A stretch of 64,000 nt of DNA from Apodemus sylvaticus (GCF_947179515.1 NC_067490.1:30850827-30914826); one strand, 5' to 3'; positions 1 to 12,331 are shown, counted from the first letter of the stretch. Translations and numbers: made by a program. The notes: a model not told the origin generated them from the letters alone.

Positions 1-1250
1 ACAACTACAAAGGGCCTATTGCAAAGAAAGGTGTAAGCTTTGGGCTTCAGCTTAAATTATTCTGGAAAGCACAATCCCACTTACTCCTATAGGGGTATAA
101 GAAAAAAACATGCAAGAAGTGCCAGTACTGGGTTGTATTTCTATCCTGATGCAAAATAACTACTGGCTGTATGATTTTTAAAAGATGGTTGGTTATACAT
201 TTAAACAGGATATTTATACTAAATAGGTCTGCAAATGATTAAAGTCCTGCCTTTTTTTTTTTCATCCTCAGTCTCTTCTATAATCTTTCTGGAAAAAAAT
301 AAAAGTAGATCAATTTAAGACAATAACCTATAGTTTTTATAGATGACAGTACATTAAGGAGATTCTTTTTATCCCAAGTTAATTATACTGAAAAGAAATC
401 AGTGCCCAATAACCACTGAACCGTAGTTCCTAGCACCATGCCATTTCCTAATTTATGTATGCTCCTTAATTAAAGAGAGAACATCCAGATCATATCATAT
501 CTTTCATGGGCATGAGTCCAAAACTAGCTCTGCCCTTGATTCAAGGGATGGTAAAGGATATAACACAGGAAATTTACAAGCAGCATGCTTCCCATTGTCT
601 CGTATTCCTTCGGGCTCTCTTTGTCACAGTCATTTGTAGGAGGACTAACAGCACACATTCCAGAGCATTTTTCTTGGATGGTGTTCTGATTATCAATGAT
701 TTAAGTCCTGGTTTACCATAGGTAGTTTATCACCTTCTTCAATGAACCTAGAGCGAGCCTAACAAATCTCTAGCTCTGAAACGCATCCATGTTCCCTTCT
801 CCAAATTAAACGTATCTGTCTCTACTGTTTGAAAATGGAATCCAGCAGTGTCTTCTCTTCTGCATCTCCATTGGTGCTCCCAGAAGTGAGTGCTCCTCTC
901 TGTCTACCATGCACACCATTCTGGATTCATCTTCCACATGCAAAGGTACTATTCCTTTCCTTGCCACCACAGCCAAACGGTCCAGGTCAAACTTTGACTG
1001 GGATTTGAAATGAAAGAAGACAAGGAGCTAGGTCTGACATGAAGCAACTGGGAGCTGGGTAAGATGGAGTGATCTTTAAGAGGAAAGGTAAACTAGAAGA
1101 AAATGCTAATATTCAGAAAATCTTAAAAATAAGAGCCTGGATACTCCATTTTGTAATTTCATACATTTCCAAATAAATAAATAAAGTAGAGGCGGAGATG
1201 TTTTTACTTATCCTTTGAAGAGAAAATGAGCAGTTTTTTTAGGTTTTGTC
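1..1250. other. Unique AT-rich sequence, no gene seen
   Basis: I see no recognisable repeat or coding exon here apart from a short poly(T) near 252-262. The open frame at 506-721 (71 codons) has no recognisable domain and is not supported as a gene. Confidence 0.5.
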
Positions 1251-1251
1251 T

Positions 1252-1388
1252 TACATACTTGCAATCCCAGCACTCAGAAGTCAATGGAAGAAGGATAACC
1301 ACAAGATGAAAACCGGCCCCACCACCTGGAGAGCTCCAAACTCGCCTGAGCTACATAGCAAAACCTTTTCTCAGAGGTAGAGAAAAAA
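1252..1388 (+). repeat. Degenerate B1-type SINE
   Basis: The B1 landmarks 'gcaatcccagcactcag' near 1261 and 'gagctacatagcaaaacc' near 1347 occur in the right order. The copy is old and passes into a GACA microsatellite that probably grew from its A-rich tail. Confidence 0.55.
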
Positions 1389-1395
1389 GGCCAGC

Positions 1396-1415
1396 AGACA
1401 GACAGACAGACAGAC

Positions 1416-1460
<45 letters not shown>

Positions 1461-1463
1461 GGC
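1396..1463. repeat. (GACA)n microsatellite
   Basis: About 17 units of GACA with one GAGA interruption. It produces a spurious minus-strand frame rich in Cys, Leu, Ser and Val (1274-1531). Confidence 0.9.
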
Positions 1464-1663
1464 AGATGACAGGCAAATGGAAATAAACAGAGAGGGAGCA
1501 TGATCATGTGAAGGTTCTCAGCAGGAACCATGCCTAGAGAGGTACTTTTAAGTGTTAGATTTACTGCAAGATGAGGCAGTGAGAGGCCTCAAGTGGTGAG
1601 GGTGCTTGTGCAGAGTTCTGAGGTTCCGGGTTTCATATGTCATTGCACCTGTGATGGCACAAC

Positions 1664-2764
1664 TACCTCTGAGTAATTTCATTTGTATGTAAGGAACCAC
1701 TTATCCATACTCCAGCAAGCAATCCCAAAAAATCCATTGGTTAACTCAGCTGAATTTTGGTGATATTTCTTCGCTCTGCTGTTGATTTCTTATATAAAGT
1801 AAATAGCAAATTGACTTTGTTTCTGCTTTCCCAGGGAATCTTTCCCACAACACCATCTCGATCAACCCAGGCTAAAATACCCAACATACATGAGCTCAAG
1901 GTTTGTTGTCTATGTGGCTCTGTAGTCTAAAATTAACAATCACTGTTAACCACTGCATTTAGTAGGTTTGGAATATTTATTTGGCATTCATTTAGAGGAG
2001 AAGCTATGTCCACATGGGGCAGGGTGGAAAGGTAAAAGCCAGTCATGAGGCCTCCGTTCAGTTCTGTACAAACTGCTTGGTAAATGAAAACGCGCTCTTC
2101 CAGTTGGATTCCCCCATCAGTGGGAGGCAGTTCAATGACCATCTGTTTTTACTCAAAGTGCTGCTGGGGAAGGAAGCATCCCACCTCACATTCTGTGAGC
2201 TTATCTGTGCATCTCCTAACAACCACAGACAAGCACGTTTTCTGAGGAGAGGCCTGGAGAAATTTTTTTCCCCTCCAGCTTGTTAAATATTGCAGGTTGG
2301 TTCAATAACTTAGAATTTCATCAATTCTCATGGACAAGTCCCTCCGATCCTGGCCTGCATTAAAATCGAGACAATCTGCTGCGTACAGGGTACTTGCTTT
2401 CATGGTATTTCAGAATCCAATTTTTTAATCCCAATCTGTTATTCTGCAAAATTAGAGAGGTTCTCCTTTGATAGCTGAAATCAAGACAGTAATGTTCGGA
2501 TCCTGTAACTCATAACTGTACAACCTGTATTCAAAACCATGATTTTCATAAAGTGTGATTATACATAGCCTTGTACAATGTATGACAGAAAACCTTGTAC
2601 CTGCTACTATACCTTGGCTCTGATACAAAAAGAATCTGTATCTATGGAATGATACAGAACCAAAGAATCTAGTTTGAGCAGTAAAATGGGTCAGCTTTGT
2701 TAAGCATGAAGAGATCAAGGGACCAAATGATAAGTTGCCTCGGCCAGGAATGAGCCAAATCAAG
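1664..2764. other. Unique sequence, no gene seen
   Basis: No repeat family is recognisable and no open frame has recognisable domains. The overlapping frames at 1933-2286 on both strands look like chance. Confidence 0.4.
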
Positions 2765-3110
2765 CCAAATTAAAGTATATAAAGGCAGGTTATTGGGAAG
2801 CGAATATCGGGTGGGTTTACTGGTCGAAGCCAGGGAAGTTGCCAAGCGAAGGGAGACAGAGAGGAGGATGAAGAGGAAAAGAGAGAGAGCGTGTGCACAC
2901 AAGGAGAGAGAAAAGACAAAGAAAGGGAGAGAAAAAGAGGGGGAGACCAAAATGTCTCGATTATATAGGAAAGAGGTTCTGGGAGAGGAGAAGCCCAGCC
3001 CACTGGTGGGAAAGTCCAGCGCGGAGGATGGGGTGTAGCAGCCATGCTCAGTAAGGAACAGGTAAGGGACTAAGGGATGCTGGGAGAACTTGGAGGCCAG
3101 GTCCACTTTG
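2765..3110 (+). mobile_element. LTR-like GA-rich repeat, family not assigned
   Basis: A TATA-like 'tatataaa' at about 2777 is followed by a long GA-rich transcribed-type segment and a second TATA-like stretch near 2962. The layout resembles a rodent LTR. I cannot name the family, and both termini are uncertain. The open frame across it (2793-3038) is low-complexity Arg/Lys/Glu and not a gene. Confidence 0.3.
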
Positions 3111-4187
3111 GTATGTAAAACATACACCCCAGCCATTTGTCCTGGGTCTGAGTCCCAACACCAGGAAGAGAGAACTAAAAAGGAAAAGGGTTAGATTGGT
3201 GAAGTGAAAACTCACTTAGGATTATATTATCTAGCATTCCATGTGCAACCTGTAAACAAATATTATTTTAACCACTATGCTTAAGGTTTCTGGGAGTTCA
3301 CGGCAGTCCACACTTTGTATTCTTTACCGACATCCATAGATATGGTAGGGAAGGGCTCTCACAGAGCAGCAACACAGGCTGTGGCAAAAGTTTCATTCTG
3401 ACTGTGTTTCTCTGGGAAAAGTCTCGAGAGTTCATTGGATAATTAAGAGAGTGCATTAAGTAAATGTTATTAAGAAACACAAAGCCTTCACAGACTCATA
3501 CTGTACTCCTAAGGAATTTTTCCCTTCCCATTACCATGTACACTGCTTGACACCCCACCCCCACCCCCCACAGCCTGTTTGTTCCCCTGTACAGATTTCA
3601 GACACAAATCTTTAATCTCCTATTGAAATTTTCTCCTTCGGGCCATCCCATAGCATCTTAAAGGCGTATGTGACTGTGGGCACGTACTCTGCTCCCGTGT
3701 TTTATACCTCTTCTGGTTACATTACTTTCCATTCCTCAGTCCATAGCCAGCTGTCACCCTATTATCTCTGCTTCCTTTCACCGAGCACCTGTTAATTATG
3801 CCTCCTAACACGCTACTAAACCCATCCAGCTCATTACAGTTCTAGCTTGACTTTACAACCACGCTTTTGGTTTCTCTTTAAACTGCCCACTCCATGTTCA
3901 CTGAAGAAGCCCATCAAAGATGCTAGGACCAGAATGGCAAAAGGTCTGCAAAACCTTACCCTTTGCCTAGTGTGCCTCTACACGCTACAGTCCATTTTCA
4001 AAAATACACAACTTACAGCACGGGACACATTTCATACGCGTGCTCTTTGTATGTAATAGCACTCTTGTCCTGTCCCCCATTTGCCGCACTCCTCTGCTGT
4101 CCTTCAGTCAAATTAGTGACATTTCCTTTAAGTCTCCTTGATTTTCTAAATGTGATTTCATTCTCTGCTCTGGGCTTCAGTCCAGAG
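3111..4187. other. Unique sequence, no gene seen
   Basis: No recognisable repeat or exon. There is a short C-rich tract near 3553-3569. Confidence 0.4.
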
Positions 4188-4310
4188 CAGTGGTTTTTCC
4201 GACTTCAGCATGCATCACACGTACCTTAGAGACGTGTCTAAACAAGGATTGCTGACTTAGGTTGATTCAGCAGGTCTTGGGATAAGGCCTGAAGGGCTGG
4301 TTGACCTGGT
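4188..4310 (+). mobile_element. MER5A-like hAT-Charlie fossil
   Basis: It begins with the hAT-Charlie terminal motif 'cagtggtttt' at 4188. It continues with the diagnostic 'cagcatgcatcac' and 'gattcagcaggtcttggg' blocks in MER5A order. It is ancient, non-autonomous and truncated on the right. Confidence 0.65.
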
Positions 4311-4846
4311 CAGATTCAGCACCTAGGATGATTTAGCCTCACAGCCTCACAGAACTGGCTGGACTCCTAGATCACCTCTGTTGCACAAAGGACCCCCAGC
4401 AACACTGTGTGGGTCAGCTTGTTACAAAGAAGCAATCTGCATGGGTCAGGCTCAGAGTCTCAGCCACTCTTCCTGAGTGTCACCCACACTGGCAGATGGA
4501 GACACCCTGCCTACTCAACACACCTGCCCCAGCTGTGCCATCTTGTGCCAGGAAGACAGTCATTACCGGTCACACAAATTGCTTCACAGACCTTACCAAA
4601 CTGCCAATGGTGTGACTTCCAAGAGAGGGAATGATCGAAGCTAGTCGAGTTGTTAAGACCTCCGAACTGAAATGTTCTTGGAACTTCTATCTCCTGGAAG
4701 ATAAAACTAAACAAGTGCTTGATCCTGAGGGTATAACTTTAAGAGAGAGGGAAGAAAAGGGAGGAGTCTAAGAGTCATTTGGAAACCTAGTGCCACATTT
4801 TCAAAGATAAAACAGTGCCTCCAAAAAGGAGGAGAAATATGACCAC
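4311..4846. other. Unique sequence, no gene seen
   Basis: Open frames at 4407-4714 lie on both strands and have no domain I recognise. Confidence 0.35.
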
Positions 4847-4848
4847 AA

Positions 4849-4879
<31 letters not shown>

Positions 4880-4881
4880 AT
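4847..4881. repeat. (AAAT)n microsatellite
   Basis: Nearly perfect AAAT tetranucleotides, about eight units. Confidence 0.9.
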
Positions 4882-5737
4882 GATTTGAGATTGTCTTCTG
4901 CCATCCGGGAATAAGTCTCTCCAAGAACAGTTAGGCTATTTATCTTTTGACAAGTAACTGTGCAGAGATGTTTCTTAGCAAGGGCCTGTTCCACAGTGCT
5001 TATATCAGTAGGAGACTGTTAGCTGCAGGACACAGATGGACGAAAAACCCACTCATTATATGAGTCTTTGCTTGAGGCTGTTTGAGGGTCACTGTCTCCC
5101 CTTGGAAGGCACCGGAGAAAGTGGCATCGCCCTCCTTGGAGAGAACACTTTCCTTAACCATAGCAAAAGACAGAGAAAAGCAGGTTATCCTCCGTCCACC
5201 CATCCCCACCCACTTAAAGATACCATTTTGGTTAGCATTTATTAAATCAAAGTTTCTTTCAAAAACAGTATTCAACGTGTTTCAAATTATGAAACATGTT
5301 TAAGATATTATTCCTTCCCCTCACTAGGGGCAGCCATCTCTTAAGAGAGCTGTTCAGTCTCCAGGCCTCATGAGTGTTAACCATCCCAAACCCTGCCTCT
5401 CTGCTCAGTCTAAGGGAGTACTTGTCAGTTGCCCTCTTAAAAGTGCTTTTAAAACATGTTGCCTCCCAGCCCTGCTCCCAGCAGCTAATACTGCCAGACT
5501 TCTTTGATCTGAACCAGACCCGAACCTGACTAGCTAGCTGCCTTTCCTGTAGGTCTTTCTAACCTACAGCTCAGGCTAGCATGTTTCTGCAGTTCCTTCG
5601 AACAACAGGCAAATCAGAACAGGCAGGCCGCTGTGGGCTTGCAGGATGCGTTAATGCATCTAGAAAAATTGCCTGGTTTTATACCTTATAACAGGACATT
5701 TCTCCTTTATTGTTTCTGTTTTGTTTTGTTTTGCCAG

Positions 5738-6011
5738 AGTACCACACCGAGAGATTTACCAAAAGCCTTTTAATGATCAAACTAGCAGCTTGCAATTTTT
5801 TCAAATTATAGAGATAACAGAAACAGGAAGTGCTAATGCCTTTTTACCTAAGAAAATGACCCAAGAGTTTCAACAGTTTACGTGTCTATACAAATCCTCT
5901 CTCTATGCCTGCCAGTTTTCTATCCAGGAAATAGTGAAACTCAGCACTTCATTACAAGAATTAAGAAAACGAGGATTATCAGGAGATAAAAATCGACTGT
6001 TCCCAGGATAG
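5738..6011 (+). other. Exon-like open frame of unknown identity
   Basis: A pyrimidine-rich tract ending in 'tttgccag' at 5730-5737 resembles a splice acceptor. It is followed by about 91 open codons ending in a stop at 6009-6011. The frame has no upstream ATG, and the first ATG is about 40 codons in. Composition is ordinary, unlike the repeat-derived frames nearby, but I recognise no family. A terminal coding exon or chance are both possible. Confidence 0.15.
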
Positions 6012-6383
6012 GATTTACCCTTGGTTTTCAACATTGCTGTGTTTCTGGTCATTAGAAGACTGACTAAGAACTTTAGCAGCTATGTGGGAAAAAAAGAAAT
6101 ACTACTCTCTCCTTTTCTTTATCCAGGGGTTCTTTTGGCTTACACATATACTCCTTAAATATACTCTCAAGATTTAAAATAATTGACATTCACTCTTAAA
6201 TTTCCTTTACTAATAAGACTTACTTTCTTTTTATGTTAATTTGGCTTAGATCATATTATTTCTCCTCAAAATTTTTGGTCTCAATAGACTAAAAGGACCC
6301 TCGAATTAAAAGTGGGATCTGAGGCACCTCAAAAAGCAGTCAAGGCATACGGTACATCTTACAGTAGGTTACTAAAGACATTG

Positions 6384-6521
6384 GATTGCAGATTGCATGA
6401 GTCTTTAATCTTAGTACTCAGAAGGCAGAGGCTGGCAGATGGAGGCCTGTCTACAGAGTGAGTCCCAGGACATCTAGAACTACACAGAGAAAGCTTGTCT
6501 CAAAACAAAATAAAATAAAAC
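6384..6521 (+). repeat. B1 SINE
   Basis: The order is 'gtctttaatcttagtactcag', 'cagaggctggcagat', 'gaactacacagagaaagc', then an A-rich tail. It is diverged. It lies between the two exon-like open frames at 5738 and 6577. Confidence 0.8.
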
Positions 6522-6576
6522 ATTTGACTATTTGATTTTGTCATCAGAAAGATAAAATGTTAAATACTTCTTTGGA

Positions 6577-6888
6577 ATGTGTTCTTGGCAAACTACTGAA
6601 ATACAAGCAAGCAAACTATTAGGTTATCATTCTCCTAAAATTTATAGACTGTCGAACAATATTCTCAATGCTTCTGCCATTATTGTTTCTTTAAAATCAC
6701 CAATAGCTGTCAGGAAAATATCTTTACTTCCAAGAAAGTATCTTTACTTCAGACAAGAAACTAATTCCTGGGGAAGTTCACTGAGTAAGCGAGTTTTCAC
6801 AGAAACTCTGTCAACAGAAGTGACAGACCACATAGGCGCCGAGAACCAGGACAGCAGTAATATTAACACAATATATCAAGACATATAA
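6577..6888 (+). other. Open frame of 103 codons, unknown
   Basis: It starts with ATG at 6577 and ends at 6888, with a stop shortly upstream in frame. There is no membrane segment and no motif I can name. The surrounding DNA is AT-rich and not an obvious repeat. This is probably a chance frame, kept because it does not coincide with any repeat I recognise. Confidence 0.12.
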
Positions 6889-7444
6889 CAGAAAATAAGT
6901 CAGAGAGAAATTAAGCTAAGGCATATGGAACTTGAAAATAGATTATTTGTATTGTTAATATAGTTCTTCATTTCTTCTCCCTGACTTCAATAAATTTATG
7001 GTCATTCCCTAAGGACTCATTTACCAGAGTCAAAAGTTTGACTCTTGGCTTCACAAAGGACCTAGTTTTTTAAGCATGAATTTCCCATTGACATGCGTGC
7101 ATAAGAAAAACAGTGTTAGCATAAGGGCTACTTTTGAAAAGCATGGGGTGAGGGTGTTTTTTTCCATGAATTTGAACCAAGCACAGTGTTTGCAGCTGCC
7201 ATCAATTGCTTCCTGAAAAGGAAGTGCATGTTTGTGTTCTTCCTGTCTTCTAATTTATTTTCTTTTTTTAATTTCTAAGAATGAATACAGCTAAATTGAA
7301 GGTTTGTAGAGTCATTTGCAAAGTATAGTCTGGTGCCCTGACATTGACCATCCTTTAAGCTTAAGTTTCTCCCAATTGCCCTTGTTGGGTATTTTCTGTG
7401 TGTTGATTGCTTAAAATACTAGGCTCCACACAAAACTCACATGG

Positions 7445-7652
7445 TGGGGCTGGAGAGATGACTGCACGATTAAGAGCATTGGCTGTTCTTCTAGGGGATC
7501 AGGGTTCTATGCCTAGAACCGACATAGCAGCTCACAACAGTCTAAACTCCAGTCCCAGGGCATCTATGTTCTCTTATTTCCCTGGGTACCAGATACCCAC
7601 ATGGTACACAGACATACATGCAAGCAAAATACTTATACACATAAGATAAATT
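7445..7652 (+). repeat. B3-type SINE
   Basis: A tRNA-derived head 'ggggctggagagatga' at 7446 is followed by the B3 tail signature 'cagacatacatgcaagcaaaa' and 'cacataagataaa'. Confidence 0.85.
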
Positions 7653-7659
7653 AACAGCA

Positions 7660-8840
7660 TTTTTTAATCCCCTGAGGTTGCCCACACTCATCTTCCCCAA
7701 TACTTCCTGAGGTGCCTGAAGAGCCCTGGTAAGTTAGAATGCTATGGTTTCCACCTCTGCTGGGAAGTTACAAGCAGCCTCCTGTAGTGGCTGAAACGGG
7801 AGACTATAATAACACTGTCTCACTGCCTTCCATGTTGAAAATTGGACAGGAAGTGACGAAACAGTGGTTGGAAATTATACCACTGGGTATGAGAATCACC
7901 CCCACCATAGTGGGTGCCTGGGTGTGGATGTTAACACTGCACGGGGACCACAGACCCAGATTTCCTCACCATCCTTCTTGCCAACCACACCTTTGCCTAC
8001 TGCCAGTCTCTCCATGTATCAGCTACTCATTTTCCAAGAGGTCTTGATCATTTCTTTTCTTCCTGTCACAAATATATATTTATTTCCATATATATTTATA
8101 TTCATGTACGTTCATAAATGGATGAATGTAACTAGGTTATGTTTGAGATAGTGTAACAAAAGGTTGTGTTTTGTTGCCAAAACAAAATTTGCTAAGGTGG
8201 CTGCATCTGCTTTGGAAGGTAGGAAATGGTTCTTCTGTGGCCTGCATGAGGTCACACTTAGGGACTAAATAACAGGAAGAGCAGCCCAACAGCAACAGAG
8301 AGCAGAACCTTGATAGGGGACCCTCAGGACTCAAATTAGAAAAGGTAGAAATAGAATCAGATTTCTTATGAACAGCATCTACCTTTGATAGCATCACTTT
8401 TTTTCCAGGGGAGCATGTCTCCTTTTGAATTCTTCCTTCAACTTATTGCTTCTGTCATTGGACCTAAGAGCTCATTTTTCAAAGTGTGGCTGAAACTTAT
8501 ATGTATGCTTTTCAAGGGGTGCTCCTGACCACTTTGTTGAACATTCATTGTACTGTCTTCATCCTTACCTTTGAGAAACCTTCCTTGTATGAACCCTACC
8601 TAATCATGCAGCAACGTGGTACTCTTCTTCCCTGACAGCGCTTCTAGTCTGTTAACTCGTCCCTCAGACATTTCTTGTTGAAATTATAGGTACCGAGTTC
8701 ATTTGAAATAAAGTTAGAACTACAGTGATGTTGCCTGTGCTAAGAGTAAGGCCCAAAATGCTTCAGTAAGTGCTCCAGAATGAGAGACCCCATGCAATAG
8801 TGACTCAGGCAGGACTTCTGTTCTGTTTACGGGGGTGGAA
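7660..8840. other. Unique sequence, no gene seen
   Basis: Overlapping open frames at 7739-8151 have no recognisable domain. No repeat was recognised. Confidence 0.4.
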
Positions 8841-8906
8841 AGTTGATTTTTATTTGCTTTTTTTGTTTTTGTTTTGTTTTTACTTTTGTGTTATTTGGGG
8901 CTTTGT

Positions 8907-9066
8907 TTCTCTCTCCCTCTCTCCCTCTCTCCCTCTCTTCCTCTCTCCCTCTCTCCCTCTCTCCCTCTCTTCCTCTCTCCCTCTCTCCTTCTCTCCCTCT
9001 CTCCCTCTCTCCCTCTCTCCTTCTCTCCATCTCTCTCCCTTTCCATCTCCCTCTTCCTCTCCCTCC
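8907..9066. repeat. (CTCCCT)n polypyrimidine microsatellite
   Basis: About 160 bases of tandem CTCCCTCT with occasional CTT changes. It is strictly pyrimidine on the plus strand. It accounts for several Ser/Leu/Pro-rich and Arg/Glu/Gly-rich spurious frames. Confidence 0.9.
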
Positions 9067-9077
9067 CTGCCCCCTGC

Positions 9078-9165
9078 AGTCCTGCTCAGACCTCAAGATC
9101 CTCTTGCCTCTGCATCCTGAATGATAGCATTATAGGTGTGTGCAACCAGACCGAGACCAATGTCC
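9078..9165 (-). repeat. B1-type SINE fragment, antisense
   Basis: The antisense landmarks 'gatcctcttgcctctgcatcctgaatg' and 'ttataggtgtgtgcaacca' are present. The CT microsatellite just to the left sits where the tail or body of the SINE would be. Confidence 0.55.
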
Positions 9166-9667
9166 ACTTGAACATGGACTACTGAATCAACCAAGCAACC
9201 TTGAATTTGAAATCTACTAGAAAAGAAATTTTAAGTCATTTGACATTTCCAATCTCATTTTGCTCAGCTACAAACTGGCCATGATAACAATTCCCTTGCA
9301 GATGACTAAAGTCCAGAAGGAGTTGTCAAGAAATCTACTAGCATGGAGAACACTAATGAACAAAAATACTGTTATTAATCTATGTGACCCATATTTTCAA
9401 CCTAGAACAAATTAAAAACGAGATTCACTTTTCTTTCCTGTTTTTTTGTTTTCCCAACCTGCCTTACTTCCTCACAATCAAGTGAAGTTAATTACTCTTA
9501 CCTGGCCCTTTCTCTGCCACTTAGATAACTCTTAATTTTTTTTTTACCTTCCGTTATAAAACTTTTGTTTGGGTACTTGTTTTCCAGTTCCAGACTATGA
9601 GCTTTTAGTGAACAGGGAATAAATTGTGAGCATGGCGTTTTCAATGACTAATGCTCTGCTGGGACAT

Positions 9668-9800
9668 ACTGATTATTAATGTGTCAACTTGCCTTGGCAA
9701 TGGGGTGTGCAACAATTCGCTGAGTCATTACTCAGGATGTGTTTGTGCAGATGCTTGGTTGGCTGTAAGATTGAAATTTGTAACTAGTCTTCAGATTGGT
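9668..9800 (+). mobile_element. Ancient hAT-Charlie-like fossil
   Basis: 'ttaatgtgtcaacttg' is followed by 'actcaggatgtgtttgtg', a pattern typical of old mammalian MER-type DNA transposon fossils. It is very diverged and I cannot name the subfamily. A similar fossil is at 48638. Confidence 0.35.
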
Positions 9801-9861
9801 CGACATAACGCTTGAGATTTCCTACCCTCCTTGATAATGTAAACCCACTCATTTTCCCAAG

Positions 9862-9957
9862 ATTTTAGTTTTACTTTTTAATTATATGTCTATGTGTGTG
9901 TGTGAGCTCTGAAAGAGTAGTATGAGCTCTTGATCACTGAGCCATCTCGTCACTTCC
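9862..9957 (-). repeat. B2/B3 SINE fragment, antisense
   Basis: The antisense tRNA-derived head 'cactgagccatctcgtcac' is at the right end, preceded by a TG-rich remnant of the tail region. Confidence 0.55.
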
Positions 9958-10229
9958 TAAGTCAATAGCTTAAAGTAAATCTCTCTGAATGTAACACTGA
10001 TTGATACAATATGACTAATATGTGGTGAATTTAGCTGATTTCCCTGAATGGAAAAGTGTTATAAAAATACTTGGTAAATTTACTTTGGTCATTTTGCCTT
10101 CTGAAAAACAAAAGAGTTTTGACATTTCAAATTTCCCCAAATAAAAGCTGAATATTGAATACTGAATGTACTTAAGTGACCAAAATAGTCACATATTTTA
10201 CATATTATCTAGGAGGGACTACTCTTCTT

Positions 10230-10372
10230 TGTTGTTTTTTTTTTTTGTTTTGTTTTGTTTTGTTTTTAGTTTTGAAGTTCTATACCCTTGGCTGGTCTTG
10301 AACTCTCCACCCTGTTCATTGGTCTTCCCAGTGATAGGGGTCTGTCATGTATCATTGTGTCCAGCTTTTAAA
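10230..10372 (-). repeat. Old B1 SINE, antisense
   Basis: A T-rich tail complement (TTTTG)n is followed by 'ggctggtcttgaactctcc' and 'tcttcccagtgataggg', in B1 antisense order. Confidence 0.6.
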
Positions 10373-10399
10373 CATTTCCCTACGAAAAATTAGTTTCAG

Positions 10400-11330
10400 G
10401 TTTCAAATGGAACTTCTGTCTTTGATCCTGAAATCAATGTCTAATGAAGACTTGCAGACCTGGGTTTGACTGGAGATGAGGAAAGAGACAAAAAATTCAA
10501 AATGACTTTCCTGGATATTAAACAGCTTGTTTTGAGAGTTCCATGATTTCAGAGTATATGACTAAGACACATGTGGGTTAAATTTTCTTAAAATATACAC
10601 GGTTTGAAGAATTAAGAGAAGCCTGGTTCAGCTCTGATTGACAGAAAGCATTTGCAACCCAGTGACCATCCTCTCCATGTCTCTTTGTTAAAGCTTCTCT
10701 CTGGCAAACCGGTCCCTCTTATGAATTCAGCATCTAGAAGACCAGGTCGGGACTGAGAAAACAGCTGAAAAATGAGTCCTGAGATCAGTTGTTTCTGAAA
10801 CTGACAGACCATGTAGATTGCGATGCACCACTCCTATGTTTATTTACAATATCATTCTTCCAAAAATAAGAGGATGTTTTCAAATGATCTTCAAATCACA
10901 CCTTTAAACACTGATACTCGTGTCTTCCTTCCTAAATATAATATTAGTTCTAGAATTAAGAATTGTTTGACCCTTTATTTTTGATGGCATTAAAAAGAAC
11001 TTCCATAGTTTTCTTTACATGCATATGCTTTCTAGTAAAGAGAAATATTAAAGTTATTATTATTATTAAAATTATTAAAGTCCCAGAAAAGCCAATGAAT
11101 GTATATCAAGCAATCTTCCCAGAGATGTTTCAACCTCCATGAGAAGTATGAATTCTTATTTTTACTGAACTTGGTCTCAGGTTCAGAGGTGAGAAGTACC
11201 ATCACAAATACCTGCAGACTTACTCACTGCTTTTATACTTTTACATTGGATATTGTTCTTTATCAAGCAATATTTGCTGACTATGAGATAGGTGTTTGAG
11301 GACTAAGCTGTCTGCAGTATTTATTTTACT
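10400..11330. other. Unique sequence, no gene seen
   Basis: No repeat or supported gene was recognised. Confidence 0.4.
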
Positions 11331-11383
11331 ATTTTCATTTTTATTATTTATGCATGGCCTATATAAACATACGTGCATATGTA

Positions 11384-11398
11384 TATGCAGGTCCTTTT
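11384..11398 (+). repeat. Target-site duplication, left copy
   Basis: 'tatgcaggtcctttt' occurs here and again at 11672-11686, bracketing the antisense L1 fragment. Confidence 0.9.
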
Positions 11399-11671
11399 TT
11401 TAAAAAATTTGATATATTCTTTATTTACATTTCAAGTGATTTTCCCTTTCCTGGATTCCCCCCTCCCTGAAAGTCCCATAAGCCCTCTTCCTTCCCCCTG
11501 TTCCCCAATCCACCCCTTCCCACTTCCCTGTCCGGGTATTCCCCTACACTGCTGCACTAAGCCTGTCCAGGACCAGGGGCTACTCCTTCCTTCTTCTTGG
11601 ACATCATTTGATATGTGAATTGTGTCTTGGGTATTCCAAGCTTCTAGACTAATAACCGTTTATCAGTGAGT
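11399..11671 (-). mobile_element. 5'-truncated L1 insertion (3' UTR only)
   Basis: The T-rich left edge is the complement of the L1 poly(A). Next comes 'ttatttacatttcaagtg', the antisense murine L1 3' terminus, then the CT-rich 3' UTR. It is cut off about 270 bases in. A perfect 15-bp duplication flanks it, as expected for target-primed reverse transcription. Confidence 0.92.
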
Positions 11672-11686
11672 TATGCAGGTCCTTTT
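11672..11686 (+). repeat. Target-site duplication, right copy
   Basis: It is identical to 11384-11398. Confidence 0.9.
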
Positions 11687-11779
11687 AAAGACAAGAAGCA
11701 GGCATGAGATTCTTTGGTGCTGGAGTTACAGACATTGGTAAGCCACTGGACATGGATTCTAGAATCCCAAGACAAGAGA

Positions 11780-12320
11780 TAATAAAACAACAAGGGACTA
11801 TTAAACAATGAGCCACCCCTCCACCGGCACTGAAGTTCTTATAAGTGCTCTGTAATTAGTTTTTAAAAAAAAAAAAAAAAAAGTTCACCAGTCAGCAGTA
11901 AGATGGTGAAATGTCCCAAGGAGGCAACTGTAGAAGATCCCACTGTATAAACAACTAGGCAAGCTCACCACCATACATACCACGTGGTCTGTTCTCTGCA
12001 CAGACATCTAATCGTTAACTGGATCAATAGCTGAAGCTCCCAAAGCTGCTTCCCCAACCAAAGTCATGGGTTTAATAAGCATGTTGTATAAAGACAGGGG
12101 AGCAAAGAATGAGCAGAAGGGGATTCCAACGTTGCTGCTGCATGGCTGTCAGCAACAAGCAACTGTTGAGTATTTAACATATGCAGGGCAATACCTGGGC
12201 TGGTGGGAACAAACTGTAATTGCCTGTGCATAGCTGCCCAAAACTTGAAGTTTAGCAGACAATAATGAATAATCTCCCTCTCCACATGTGTATATGATTT
12301 TATGCATATTTATGGAGGTA
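11780..12320. other. Unique sequence, no gene seen
   Basis: It contains an 18-base A run at 11865-11882. Nothing else was recognised. Confidence 0.4.
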
Positions 12321-12331
12321 TACACACACAC

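Larger units (their letters stand above)
11335..11765 (-). repeat. B3 SINE, antisense, split by an L1
   Basis: The left part (11335-11398) has the antisense B3 tail. The right part (11687-11765) resumes with 'ctggagttacagacattgg', the antisense B3 body. The L1 3' end at 11399-11671 separates them. Confidence 0.6.

Noticed and set aside
8770..9185. Several overlapping Ser/Leu/Pro-rich and Arg/Glu/Gly-rich frames
   Set aside because: They are entirely explained by the CTCCCT polypyrimidine microsatellite and adjacent SINE.
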